Positions 24,537 to 38,302 of a DNA stretch of 64,000 nt are shown here, in pieces (the stretch's first letter is position 1; each line of letters opens with the position of its first letter). Source of the DNA: Chamaea fasciata (lineage: Eukaryota; Chordata; Aves; Passeriformes; Sylviidae). The stretch covers positions 62,001 through 126,000 of the forward strand of contig JARCOQ010000083.1 of the NCBI GenBank assembly GCA_029207755.1, given 5' to 3'. Under the pieces are notes generated by a model, which saw only the letters and a list, made by a program, of their open reading frames with translations, was not told where the DNA came from and did not search any database. The translations under genes and the position numbers were made by a program.

Positions 24537-26328
24537 ATGGACGCTTGCCTGAATAGACAAAAGAGCTATGGATCCCAGCTTGACACTGGTCTGGATGGAC
24601 ACCAGAGCCATGGATCCCACTCTGAATGCACACTACTCGTGATGGACACAAGAGCCATGCATCCCTCTGTGGATGGAGCCTGGTTTGAAGGCACAGCACA
24701 GCCACGCATCCAGATGGACACCAGAGCCGTGGATCCCAACTGGACAGTGGTCTGGATGGACACCAGAGCCATGGATCCCACTCTGGATGGACCCTGGTAC
24801 AGATGGACAGCATAGCCATGGATGCAAAGTGGACACTGCTCCAGATGGATAATGATCTGGATGGACGCCAAAGCCATGGATCCCACTCTGGATGCACGCT
24901 GTTCTTGATGGACACAGGAGTCATGCATGGGTCTCTAGATGGAGCCTGGTATGAATGGACAGCACAGCCACGTATCCAGATGGATACTTGTCCAGATGGA
25001 GAGCAGAGCCGTGGATCTCAAGTGGACAGTGGTCTGGATGGAAACCAGAGCGATGGATCCCACTGTGGATGGACACTGGTATGGATAGACATCAGAGCCT
25101 TGGATCCCAGCTTGACTGTGTTCTGGATGGAGAGCAGAGTCTTGGATTGGACTCTAGATGGATACTGCTCCAGATGGACACCAGAGCCACAGATCGCACT
25201 TTGGATGGATCCCACTCTGGATAGACTCCAGAGCCATGGATCCGTCTCTGGATGGATGCTGGTCTGGATGGACACCCGAGCCATGGATCCAAATTGGAGC
25301 CTGGTCTGGATGGATACCAGGGCCATGGATTCCACTCTTGATGGACACTTGTGGAGATAGCAACCAGAGGCATGGATCCAACACGAGATGGACACTGGTC
25401 CTGAAGGACAGTGGTCTAGATGGTGTCCAGAGCCATTCCTCCCACCTTGTATTGACTCTTGCCAGACCCCGAGGCATGGATCCCACTCTGGAGGGCCAGT
25501 GGTCTGGATGGGCAACAGACCATGGATCCCCTATGAATGGACAGTGGTCTTAACGGACGCCAGAGCCATGGATTCCAGCTGGACACTGGTGTGGATGGAC
25601 ACCAGAGCAATGGATACCATTGTGGATGGATACTGGTTTGGATGGACATAAGAGCCACGGATCCCAATCTAGATGGACGCTGCTGTGAATAGACACAAGT
25701 GCCATGGATCCCATTGTGGATGGACACTGGTATGGATAGACATCAGAGCCTTGGATCCCAGCTTGACTGTGTACTGGATGGAGAGCAGAGTCCTGGATTG
25801 GACTCTGGATGGATACTGCTCCAGATGGACACCAGAGCCATGGATCCGTCTCTGGATGGATGCTGGTCTGGATGGACACCAGAGCCATGGATCCAAATTG
25901 GAGCCTGGTCTGGATGGATACAAGGGCCACGGATTCCACTCTTGATGGACACTGGTGGAGATAGCAATCAGAGCCATGAATCCGACACGAGATGGACACT
26001 GGTCCACATGGACACTGGTCCAGATGGTGACCAGAGCCATTCCTCCCACCTTGTATTGATAGTGGTCTTGCCAGACCCCGAGGCATGGATCCCACTCTGG
26101 ATGGCCAGTGGTCTGGATGGGCACCAGACCTCGGATCCCCTATCAATGGACACTGGTCTTGATGGACGCCAGAGCCATGGATTCCAGCTGGACAATGGTG
26201 TGGATGGACACCAGAGCAATGGATGCCACTGTGGATGGACACAGGTAGAGATGCACACCAGAGTAATGGTGTCCGCTCTGGATGGACCCTGGTCAGGATA
26301 GACACCAGAACCCTGGCTTCCACTCTGG
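24537..26328 (+). repeat. Arm b (1792 bp)
   Basis: It matches the b arm at 16713 wherever compared, including CCCTATCAATGG. Confidence 0.93.
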
Positions 26329-27994
26329 ATGGACGCTTGCCTGAATAGACAAAAGAGCTATGGATCCCAGCTTGACACTGGTCTGGATGGACACCAGAGC
26401 CATGGATCCCACTCTGAATGCACACTACTCGTGATGGACACAAGAGCCATGCATCCCTCTGTGGATGGAGCCTGGTTTGAATGGACAGCACAACCACGTA
26501 TCCAGATGGATACTTGTCCTGATGGACAGCAGAGCCGTGGATCTCAAGTGGACAGTGGTCTGGATGGAATCCAAGGCGATGGATCCCACTGTGGATGGAC
26601 ACTGGTATGGATAGATCTCAGAGCCTTAGATCCGAGCTTTGCTCTTTTCTGGATAGACTCCAGAGCCATGGATCCGTCTCTGGATGGATGCTGGTCTGGA
26701 TGGACACCAGAGCCATGGATCCAAATTGGAGCCTGGTCTGGATGGATACAAGGGCCATGGATTCCACTCTTGATGGAAACTTGTGGAGAAAGGAACCAGA
26801 GGCATGGATCCGACTCGAGATGGACACTGGTCCTGAATGACAGTGGTCTAGATGGTGACCAGAGCCATTCCTCCCACCTTGTATTGACTCTTGCCAGACC
26901 CCGAGGCATGGATCCCACTCTGGATGGCCAGTGGTCTGGATGGGCACCAGACCATGGCTCCCCTATGAATGGACACTGGTCTAGATGGACGCCAGAGCCA
27001 TGGATTCCAGCTGGACACTGGTGTGGATGGACACCAGAGCAATGGATGCCACTGTGGATGGATACGGGTTTGGATGGACATAAGAGCCACAGATCCCAAT
27101 CTAGATGGACGCTGCTGTGATAGACACCAGTGCCATGGATCCCACTGTGGATGGACACTGGTATGGATAGACATCAGAGCCTTGGATCCCAGCTTGACTG
27201 TGTTCTGGATGGAGAGCAGAGTCTTGGATTGGACTCTGGATGGATACTGCTCCAGATGGACAGCAGAGTCTTGGATTGGACTCTGGATGGATACTGCTCC
27301 AGATGGACACCAGACCCATGGATCCCACTGTTGGTGGATACTGGTCTGGATGGACTCCAGAGCCATGGATCCGTCCCTGGATGGACACAGTTCTGGATGG
27401 ACACCAGAGCCATAGATCCAAATTGGAGCCTGTTCTGGATGGATGCAAGGGCCATGGATTCCACTGTGGATGGATACTGCTCCAGTTAGCAACCAGAGTC
27501 ATGGATCCGAATCCAGATGGAGACTGGTCCAGATGGACACTGGTCCAGATGGTGACCAGAGCCATTCCTCCCACCTTGTATTGATAGTGGTCTTGCCAGA
27601 CCCTGAGGCATGGATCCCACTCTGGATGGCCAGTGGTCTGGATGGGCCCCAGACCATGGATCCCCTATGAATGGACACTGGTCTAGATGGACGCCAGAGC
27701 CATGGATTCCAGCTGGACACTGGTGTGGATGGACACCAGAGCCATGGATGCCACTGGGGATGGATACTGGTTTGGATGGACATAAGAGCCACGGATCCCA
27801 ATCTGGATGGACGCTGCTGTGAATAGACACCAGAGCCATGGATCCCACAGTGGATTGTCAGTGGTCAGGATGGGCACCAGAGCAATGGGTGCCACTGTGG
27901 ATGGACACAGGTAGAGATGCACACCAGAGTAATGGTGTCCGCTCTGGATGGACACTGGTCTGGATAGACAGCAGAACCCTGGCTTCCACTCTGG
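26329..27994 (+). repeat. Recombinant c1/c2 arm (1666 bp)
   Basis: It shows the same c1-to-c2 switch as at 18505 (T at 26838, GG at 27066-27067), so the exchange came before the 7,824-bp duplication. Confidence 0.9.
26838..27066 (+). other. c1-to-c2 exchange interval, region C copy 2
   Basis: This is the same switch 7,824 bases downstream, inherited by HOR duplication. Confidence 0.85.
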
Positions 27995-28812
27995 ATGGAC
28001 GCTTGCCTGAATAGACAAAAGAGCTATGGATCCCAGCTTGACACTGGTCTGGATGGACACCAGAGCCATGGATCCCACTCTGAATGCACACTACTCGTGA
28101 TGGACACAAGAGCCATGCATCCCTCTGTGGATGGAGCCTGGTTTGAATGGACAGCACAGCCACGCATCCAGATGGACACCAGAGCCGTGGATCCCAACTG
28201 CGAAGTGGTCTGGATGGACACCAGAGCCATGAATCCAAAATTGGAGCCTGGTCTGGATGGATACAAGGGCCATGGATTCCACTGTGGATGGATACTGCTC
28301 CACATAGCAACCAGAGGCATTGATCCGAATCAAGATGGAGACTGGTCCAGATGGACACTGCTCCAGATGGTCACTAGAGCCATTCCTCTCACCTTGTATT
28401 GATAGTGGTCTTGCCAGACCCCGAGGCATGGATCCCACTCTGGATGGCCAGTGGTCTGGATGGGCACCAGTGCATGGATCCCCTATGAATGGACACTGGT
28501 CTAGATGGACGCCAGAGCCATGGATTCCAGCTGGACACTGGTGTGGATGGACACCAGAGCCATGGATGCCACTGAGGATGGACACTGGTTTGGATGGACA
28601 TAAGAGCCACGGATCCCAATCTGGATGGACGCTGCTGTGAATAGACACCAGAGCCATGGATCCCACAGTGGATTGACAGTGGTCAGGATGGACACCAGAG
28701 CAATGGATGCCACTGTGGATGGACACAGGTAGAGATGCACAACAGAGTAATGGTGTCCGCTCTGGATGGACACTGGTCAGGATAGACAGCAGAACCCTGG
28801 CTTCCACTCTGG
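27995..28812 (+). repeat. Arm a' (818 bp)
   Basis: It has a' diagnostics and no difference noticed from the arm at 20171. Confidence 0.92.
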
Positions 28813-31542
28813 ATGGACGCTTGCCTGAATAGACAAAAGAGCTATGGATCCCAGCTTGACAGTGGTCTGGATGGACACCAGAGCCATGGATCCCACTCTG
28901 AATGCACACTACTCGTGATGGACACAAGAGCCATGCATCCCTCTGTGGATGGAGCCTGGTTTGAAGGCACAGCACAGCCACGCATCCAGATGGACACCAG
29001 AGCTGTGGATCCCAACTGGACAGTGGTCTGGATGGACACCAGAGCCATGGATCCCACTCTGGATGGACCCTGGTACAGATGGACAGCATAGCCATGGATG
29101 CAAAGTAGACACTGCTCCAGATGGATAATGATCTGGATGGACGCCAAAGCCATGGATCCCACTCTGGATGCACGCTGTTCTTGATGGACACAGGAGTCAT
29201 GCATGGGTCTGTAGATGGAGCCTGGTATGAACGGACAGCACAGCCACGTATCCAGATGGATACTTGTCCAGATGGAGAGCAGAGCCGTGGATCTCAAGTG
29301 GACAGTGGTCTGGATGGAAACCAGAGCGATGGATCCCACTGTGGAATGGCTCTGGTATAAATAGACATCAGAGCCTTGGATCCGAGCTTTACTCTGTTCT
29401 GGATAGACTCCAGAGCCATGGATCCGTCGCTGGATGGATGCTGGTCAGGATGGACACCAGAGCCATGGATCCAAATTGCAGCCTGGTCTGGATGGATACA
29501 AGGGCCATGGATTCCACTCTTGATGGACACCTGTGGAGATAGCAACCAGAGGCATGGATCCGACTCGAGATGGACACTGGTCCTGAAGGACAGTGGTCTA
29601 GATGGTGTCCAGAGCCATTCCTCCCACCTTGTATTGACTCTTGCTAGACACCGAGGCATGGATCCCACTCTGGATGGCCAGTGGTCTGGATGGGCACCAG
29701 ACCATGGCTCCCCTAACAATGGACACTTATCTAGACGGATGCCAGAGCCATGGATTCCAGCTGGACAGTGGTGTGAATGGACAGCAGAGCAATAGATGCC
29801 ACTGAGGATGGATACGGGTTTGGATGGATATAAGAGCCACGGATCCCAATCTAGATGGACACTGCTGTAAATAGACACCAGTGCCATGGATCCTACTGTG
29901 GATGGACACTGGTATGGATAGACATCAGAGCCTTGGATCCCAGCTTGACTGTGTTCTGGATGGAGAGCAGAGTCTTGGATTGGACTCTAGGTGGATACTG
30001 CTCCAGATGGACACCAGAGCCACAGATGGCACTTTGGATGGATCCCACTCTGGATAGACTCCAGAGCCATGGATCCGTCTCTGGATGGATGCTGGTCTGG
30101 ATGGACACCAGAGCCATGGATCCAAATTGGAGCCTAGTCTGGATGGATGCCAGGGCCATGGATTCCACTCTTGATGGACACTTGTGGAGTTAGCAACCTG
30201 AGGCATGGATCCGACTCGAGATGGACACTGGTCCTGAAGGACAGTGGTCTAGATGGTGTCCAGAGCCATTCCTCCCACCTTGTATTGACTCTTGCCAGAC
30301 CCCGAGGCATGGATCCCACTCTGGATGGCCAGTGGTCTGGATGGGCACCAGACCATGGATCCCCTATGAATGGACAGTGGTCTTAACGGACGCCAGAGCC
30401 ATGGATTCCAGCTGGACACTGGTGTGGATGGACACCAGAGCAATGGATACCATTGTGGATGGATACTGGTTTGGATGGACATAAGAGCTACGGATCCCAA
30501 TCTAGATGGACGCTGCTGTGAATAGACACCAGTGCCATGGATCCCATTGTGGATGGACACTGGTATGGATAGACATCAGAGCCTTGGATCCCAGCTTGAC
30601 TGTGTTCTGGATGGAGAGCAGAGTCCTGGATTGGACTCTGGATGGATACTGCTCCAGACGGACACCAGAGCCATGGATCCGTCTCTGGATGGACACTGTC
30701 CTAGATGGACACCAGAGCCATGGATCCAAATTGGAGCCTGGTCTGGATGGATACAAGGGCCACGGATTCCACTCTTGATGGACACTGGTGGAGATAGCAA
30801 TCAGAGCCATGGATCCGACACGAGACGGACACTGGTCCACATGGACACTGGTCCAGATGCTGACCAGAGCCATTCCTCCCACCTTGTATTGATAGTGGTC
30901 TTGCCAGACCCCGAGGCATGGATCCCACTCTGGATGGCCAGTGGTCTGGATGGACACCCGAGCCATGGATCCAAATTGGAGCCTAGTCTGGATGGATACC
31001 AGGGCCATGGATTCCACTCTTGATGGACACTTGTGGAGATAGCAACCAGAGGCATGGATCCGACTCGAGATGGACACTGGTCCTGAAGGACAGTGGTCTA
31101 GATGGTGTCCAGAGCCATTCCTCCCACCTTGTATTGACTCTTGCCAGACCCCGAGGCATGGATCCCACTCTGGATGGCCAGTGGTCTGGATGGGCACCAG
31201 ACCTCAGATCCCCTATGAATGGACACTGGTCTTGATGGACGCCAGAGCCATGGATTCCAGCTGGACACTGGTGTGGATGGACACCAGAGCAATGGATGCC
31301 ACTGGGGATGGATACTGGTTTGGATGGACATAAGAGCCACGGATCCCAATCTAGATGGACGCTGCTGTGAATAGACACCAGAGCCATGGATCCCACAGTG
31401 GATTGACAGTGGTCAGGATGGACACCAGAGCAATGGATGCCACTGTGGATGGACGCAGGTAGAGATGCACACCAGAGTAATGGTGTCCGCTCTGGATGGA
31501 CCCAGGTCAGGATAGACAGCAGAACCCTGGCTTCCACTCTGG
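28813..31542 (+). repeat. Arm d (2730 bp), mosaic end
   Basis: TATAAATAG is at 29356. GCCACTGAGG near 29800 and GGATGCCAGGG near 30145 are shared with region D's d arm at 38303, as is the CCCAGGTCAGG end. The arm is region C-like at its start and region D-like later. Confidence 0.88.
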
Positions 31543-32360
31543 ATGGACGCTTGCCTGAATAGACAAAAGAGCTATGGATCCCAGCTTGACACTGGTCTGG
31601 ATGGACACCAGAGCCATGGATCCCACTCTGAATGCACACTACTCGTGATGGACACAAGAGCCATGCATCCCTCTGTGGATGGAGCCTGGTTTGAATGGAC
31701 AGCACAGCCACGCATCCAGATGGACACCAGAGCCGTGGATCCCAACTGCAAAGTGGTCTGGATGGACACCAGAGCCATGAATCCAAAATTGGAGCCTGGT
31801 CTGGATGGATACAAGGGCCATGGATTCCACTGTGGATGGATACTGCTCCACATAGCAACCAGAGGCATTGATCCGAATCAAGATGGAGACTGGTCCAGAT
31901 GGACACTGCTCCAGATGGTCACTAGAGCCATTCCTCTCACCTTGTATTGATAGTGGTCTTGCCAGACCCCAAGGCATGGATCCCACTCTGGATGGCCAGT
32001 GGTCTGGATGGGCACCAGTGCATGGATCCCCTATGAATGGACACTGGTCTAGATGGACGCCAGAGCCATGGATTCCAGCTGGACACTGGTGTGGATGGAC
32101 ACCAGAGCCATGGATGCCACTGTGGATGGACACTGGTTTGGATGGACATAAGAGCCACGGATCCCAATCTGGATGGACGCTGCTGTGAATAGACACCAGA
32201 GGCATGGATCCCACAGTGGATTGACAGTGGTCAGGATGGACACCAGAGCAATGGATGCCACTGTGGATGGACATAGGTAGAGGTGCACACCAGAGTAATG
32301 GTGTCCGCTCTGGATGGACACTGGTCTGGATAGACAGCAGAACCCTGGCTTCCACTCTGG
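31543..32360 (+). repeat. Arm a (818 bp)
   Basis: It is a-type at AACTGCAAAGTGG. It has CCCCAAGGCATGG near 31968, shared with 4079 and 41458 and not with region C. Confidence 0.92.
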
Positions 32361-34152
32361 ATGGACGCTTGCCTGAATAGACAAAAGAGCTATGGATCCC
32401 AGCTTGACACTGGTCTGGATGGACACCAGAGCCATGGATCCCACTCTGAATGCACACTACTCGTGATGGACACAAGAGCCATGCATCCCTCTGTGGATGG
32501 AGCCTGGTTTGAAGGCACAGCACAGCCACGCATCCAGATGGACACCAGAGCCGTGGATCCCAACTGGACAGTGGTCTGGATGGACACCAGAGCCATGGAT
32601 CCCACTCTGGATGGACCCTGGTACAGATGGACAGCATAGCCATGGATGCAAAGTGGACACTGCTCCAGATGGATAATGATCTGGATGGACGCCAAAGCCA
32701 TGGATCCCACTCTGGATGCACGCTGTTCTTGATGGACACAGGAGTCATGCATGGGTCTCTAGATGGAGCCTGGTATGAATGGACAGCACAGCCACGTATC
32801 AAGATGGATACTTGTCCAGATGGAGAGCAGAGCCGTGGATCTCAAGTGGACAGTGGTCTGGATGGAAACCAGAGCGATGGATCCCACTGTGGATGGACAC
32901 TGGTATGGATAGACATCAGAGCCTTGGATCCCAGCTTGACTGTGTTCTGGATGGAGAGCAGAGTCTTGGATTGGACTCTAGATGGATACTGCTCCAGATG
33001 GACACCAGAGCCACAGATCGCACTTTGGATGGATCCCACTCTGGATAGACTCCAGAGCCATGGATCCGTCTCTGGATGGATGCTGGTCTGGATGGACACC
33101 CGAGCCATGGATCCAAATTGGAGCCTGGTCTGGATGGATACCAGGGCCATGGATTCCACTCTTGATGGACACTTGTGGAGATAGCAACCAGAGGCATGGA
33201 TCCAACACGAGATGGACACTGGTCCTGAAGGACAGTGGTCTAGATGGTGTCCAGAGCCATTCCTCCCACCTTGTATTGACTCTTGCCAGACCCCGAGGCA
33301 TGGATCCCACTCTGGAGGGCCAGTGGTCTGGATGGGCAACAGACCATGGATCCCCTATGAATGGACAGTGGTCTTAACGGACGCCAGAGCCATGGATTCC
33401 AGCTGGACACTGGTGTGGATGGACACCAGAGCAATGGATACCATTGTGGATGGATACTGGTTTGGATGGACATAAGAGCCACGGATCCCAATCTAGATGG
33501 ACGCTGCTGTGAATAGACACAAGTGCCATGGATCCCATTGTGGATGGACACTGGTATGGATAGACATCAGAGCCTTGGATCCCAGCTTGACTGTGTACTG
33601 GATGGAGAGCAGAGTCCTGGATTGGACTCTGGATGGATACTGCTCCAGATGGACACCAGAGCCATGGATCCGTCTCTGGATGGATGCTGGTCTGGATGGA
33701 CACCAGAGCCATGGATCCAAATTGGAGCCTGGTCTGGATGGATACAAGGGCCACGGATTCCACTCTTGATGGACACTGGTGGAGATAGCAATCAGAGCCA
33801 TGAATCCGACACGAGATGGACACTGGTCCACATGGACACTGGTCCAGATGGTGACCAGAGCCATTCCTCCCACCTTGTATTGATAGTGGTCTTGCCAGAC
33901 CCCGAGGCATGGATCCCACTCTGGATGGCCAGTGGTCTGGATGGGCACCAGACCTCGGATCCCCTATCAATGGACACTGGTCTTGATGGACGCCAGAGCC
34001 ATGGATTCCAGCTGGACAATGGTGTGGATGGACACCAGAGCAATGGATGCCACTGTGGATGGACACAGGTAGAGATGCACACCAGAGTAATGGTGTCCGC
34101 TCTGGATGGACCCTGGTCAGGATAGACACCAGAACCCTGGCTTCCACTCTGG
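32361..34152 (+). repeat. Arm b (1792 bp)
   Basis: The private change GTATCAAGATGG near 32800 removes a stop triplet on the minus strand. It accounts for the longest spurious frame in the window. Confidence 0.92.
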
Positions 34153-35818
34153 ATGGACGCTTGCCTGAATAGACAAAAGAGCTATGGATCCCAGCTTGAC
34201 ACTGGTCTGGATGGACACCAGAGCCATGGATCCAACTCTGAATGCACACTACTCGTGATGGACACAAGAGCCATGCATCCCTCTGTGGATGGAGCCTGGT
34301 TTGAATGGACAGCACAACCACGTATCCAGATGGATACTTGTCCTGATGGACAGCAGAGCCGTGGATCTCAAGTGGACAGTGGTCTGGATGGAATCCAAGG
34401 CGATGGATCCCACTGTGGATGGACACTGGTATGGATAGATCTCAGAGCCTTAGATCCGAGCTTTGCTCTTTTCTGGATAGACTCCAGAGCCATGGATCCG
34501 TCTCTGGATGGATGCTGGTCTGGATGGACACCAGAGCCATGGATCCAAATTGGAGCCTGGTCTGGATGGATACAAGGGCCATGGATTCCACTCTTGATGG
34601 AAACTTGTGGAGAAAGGAACCAGAGGCATGGATCCGACTCGAGATGGACACTGGTCCTGAATGACAGTGGTCTAGATGGTGACCAGAGCCATTCCTCCCA
34701 CCTTGTATTGACTCTTGCCAGACCCCGAGGCATGGATCCCACTCTGGATGGCCAGTGGTCTGGATGGGCACCAGACCATGGCTCCCCTATGAATGGACAC
34801 TGGTCTAGATGGACGCCAGAGCCATGGATTCCAGCTGGACACTGGTGTGGATGGACACCAGAGCAATGGATGCCACTGTGGATGGATACTTGTTTGGATG
34901 GACATAAGAGCCACAGATCCCAATCTAGATGGACGCTGCTGTGATAGACACCAGTGCCATGGATCCCACTGTGGATGGACACTGGTATGGATAGACATCA
35001 GAGCCTTGGATCCCAGCTTGACTGTGTTCTGGATGGAGAGCAGAGTCTTGGATTGGACTCTGGATGGATACTGCTCCAGATGGACAGCAGAGTCTTGGAT
35101 TGGACTATGGATGGATACTGCTCCAGATGGACACCAGACCCATGGATCCCACTGTTGGTGGATACTGGTCTGTATGGACTCGAGAGCCATGGATCCGTCC
35201 CTGGATGGACACAGTTCTGGATGGACACCAGAGCCATAGATCCAAATTGGAGCCTGTTCTGGATGGATGCAAGGGCCATGGATTCCACTCTGGATGGATA
35301 CTGCTCCAGGTAGCAACCAGAGTCATGGATCCGCATCCAGATGGAGACTGGTCCAGATGGACACTGGTCCAGATGGTGACCAGAGCCATTCCTCCCACCT
35401 TGTATTGATAGTGGTCTTGCCAGACCCTGAGGCATGGATCCCACTCTGGATGGCCAGTGGTCTGGATGGGCCCCAGACCATGGATCCCCTATGAATGGAC
35501 ACTGGTCTAGATGGACGCCAGAGCCATGGATTCCAGCTGGACACTGGTGTGGATGGACACCAGAGCCATGGATGCCACTGGGGATGGATACTGGTTTGGA
35601 TGGACATAAGAGCCACGGATCCCAATCTAGATGGACGCTGCTGTGAATAGACACCAGAGCCATGGATCCCACAGTGGATTGACAGTGGTCAGGATGGACA
35701 CCAGAGCAATGGATGCCACTGTGGATGGACACAGGTAGAGATGCACACCAGAGTAATGGTGTCCGCTCTGGATGGACCCTGGTCAGGATAGACACCAGAA
35801 CCCTGGCTTCCACTCTGG
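34153..35818 (+). repeat. Arm c1 (1666 bp)
   Basis: All c1 sites are present. Private GATCCAACTCTG is near 34230. TGTATGGACTCGAGAG near 35171 makes an extra XhoI site. Confidence 0.92.
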
Positions 35819-37484
35819 ATGGACGCTTGCCTGAATAGACAAAAGAGCTATGGATCCCAGGTTGACACTGGTCTGGATGGACACCAGAGCCATGGATCCC
35901 ACTCTGAATGCACACTACTCGTGATGGACACAAGAGCCATGCATCCCTCTGTGGATGGAGCCTGGTTTGAATGGACAGCACAGCCACGTATCCAGATGGA
36001 TACTTGTCCTGATGGACAGCAGAGCCGTGGATCTCAAGTGGACAGTGGTCTCGATGGAATCCAAAGCGATGGATCCCACTGTGGATGGACACTGGTATGG
36101 ATAGACCTCAGAGCCTTAGATCCGAGCTTTGCTCTGTTCTATATAGACTCCAGAGCCATGGATTCGTCTCTGGATGGATGCTTGTCTGGATGGACAGCAG
36201 AGCCATGGATCCAAATTGGAGCCTGGTCTGGATGGATACAAGGGCCATGGATTCCACTCTTGATGGAAACTTGTGGAGAAAGGAACCAGAGCCATGGATC
36301 CGACTCGAGATGGACACTGGTGCTGAAGGACAGTGGTCTAGATGGTGACCAGAGCCATTCCTCCCACCTTGTATTGACTCTTGCCAGACCCCGAGGCATG
36401 GATCCCACTCTGGATGGCCAGTGGTCTGGATGGGCACCAGACCATGGCTCCCCTATGAATGGACACTGGTCTAGATGGACGCCAGAGCCATGGATTCCAG
36501 CTGGACACTGGTGTGGATGGACACCAGAGCAATGGATGCCACTGTGGATGGATACGGGTTTGGATGGACATAAGAGCCACAGATCCCAATCTAGATGGAC
36601 GCTGCTGTGATAGACACCAGTGCCATGGATCCCACTGTGGATGGACACTGGTATGGATAGACATCAGAGCCTTGGATCCCAGCTTGACTGTGTTCTGGAT
36701 GGAGAGCAGAGTCTTGGATTGGACTCTGGATGGATACTGCTCCAGATGGACAGCAGAGTCTTGGATTGGACTCTGGATGGATACTGCTCCAGATGGACAC
36801 CAGACCCATGGATCCCACTGTTGGTGGATACTGGTCTGGATGGACTCCAGAGCCATGGATCCGTCCCTGGATGGACACAGTTCTGGATGGACACCAGAGC
36901 CATAGATCCAAATTGGAGCCTGTTCTGGATGGATGCAAGGGCCATGGATTCCACTCTGGATGGATACTGCTCCAGTTAGCAACCAGAGTCATGGATCCGA
37001 ATCCAGATGGAGACTGGTCCAGATGGACACTGGTCCAGATGGTGACCAGAGCCATTCCTCCCACCTTGTATTGATAGTGGTCTTGCCAGACCCTGAGGCA
37101 TGGATCCCACTCTGGATGGCCAGTGGTCTGGATGGGCCCCAGACCATGGATCCCCTATGAATGGACACTGGTCTAGATGGACGCCAGAGCCATGGATTCC
37201 AGCTGGACACTGGTGTGGATGGACACCAGAGCCATGGATGCCACTGGGGATGGATACTGGTTTGGATGGACATAAGAGCCACGGATCCCAATCTGGATGG
37301 ACGCTGCTGTGAATAGACACCAGAGCCATGGATCCCACAGTGGATTGTCAGTGGTCAGGATGGGCACCAGAGCAATGGGTGCCACTGTGGATGGACACAG
37401 GTAGAGATGCACACCAGAGTAATGGTGTCCGCTCTGGATGGACACTGGTCTGGATAGACAGCAGAACCCTGGCTTCCACTCTGG
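35819..37484 (+). repeat. Arm c2 (1666 bp)
   Basis: It has the c2 tracer TATATAG at 36140. It lacks the CTGGATGTCC change of the region B copy. Confidence 0.92.
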
Positions 37485-38302
37485 ATGGACGCTTGCCTGA
37501 ATAGACAAAAGAGCTATGGATCCCAGCTTGACACTGGTCTGGATGGACACCAGAGCCATGGATCCCACTCTGAATGCACACTACTCGTGATGGACACAAG
37601 AGCCATGCATCCCTCTGTGGATGGAGCCTGGTTTGAATGGACAGCACAGCCACGCATCCAGATGGACACCAGAGCCGTGGATCCCAACTGCGAAGTGGTC
37701 TGGATGGACACCAGAGCCATGAATCCAAAATTGGAGCCTGGTCTGGATGGATACAAGGGCCATGGATTCCACTGTGGATGGATACTGCTCCACATAGCAA
37801 CCAGAGGCATTGATCCGAATCAAGATGGAGACTGGTCCAGATGGACACTGCTCCAGATGGTCACTAGAGCCATTCCTCTCACCTTGTATTGATAGTGGTC
37901 TTGCCAGACCCCGAGGCATGGATCCCACTCTGGATGGCCAGTGGTCTGGATGGGCACCAGTGCATGGATCCCCTATGAATGGACACTGGTCTAGATGGAC
38001 GCCAGAGCCATGGATTCCAGCTGGACACTGGTGTGGATGGACACCAGAGCCATGGATGCCACTGAGGATGGACACTGGTTTGGATGGACATAAGAGCCAC
38101 GGATCCCAATCTGGATGGACGCTGCTGTGAATAGACACCAGAGCCATGGATCCCACAGTGGATTGACAGTGGTCAGGATGGACACCAGAGCAATGGATGC
38201 CACTGTGGATGGACACAGGTAGAGATGCACAACAGAGTAATGGTGTCCGCTCTGGATGGACACTGGTCAGGATAGACAGCAGAACCCTGGCTTCCACTCT
38301 GG
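37485..38302 (+). repeat. Arm a' (818 bp)
   Basis: It has a' diagnostics GCGAAG near 37690 and CCACTGAGGATGG near 38058. Confidence 0.92.

Larger units (their letters stand above)
23719..31542 (+). repeat. Region C: 7,824-bp HOR, copy 2
   Basis: The arm order and lengths match copy 1. Differences noticed are at 24162, near 29804, near 30148 and near 30199. The end of its d arm (CCCAGGTCAGG near 31500) differs from the end of copy 1's d arm and matches region D, a mosaic at the C/D boundary. Confidence 0.93.

Noticed and set aside
31639..32802. 387-codon open frame on the minus strand, with 364-369-codon relatives (e.g. 3751-4860, 7110-8204, 9693-10802, 15991-17100, 41129-42238)
   Set aside because: The frames consist only of translated 47-bp monomers. 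The consensus has no stops in any frame, overlapping frames are open on both strands, and recurrence reflects HOR copying. No splice sites, domain or signal sequence was recognised.
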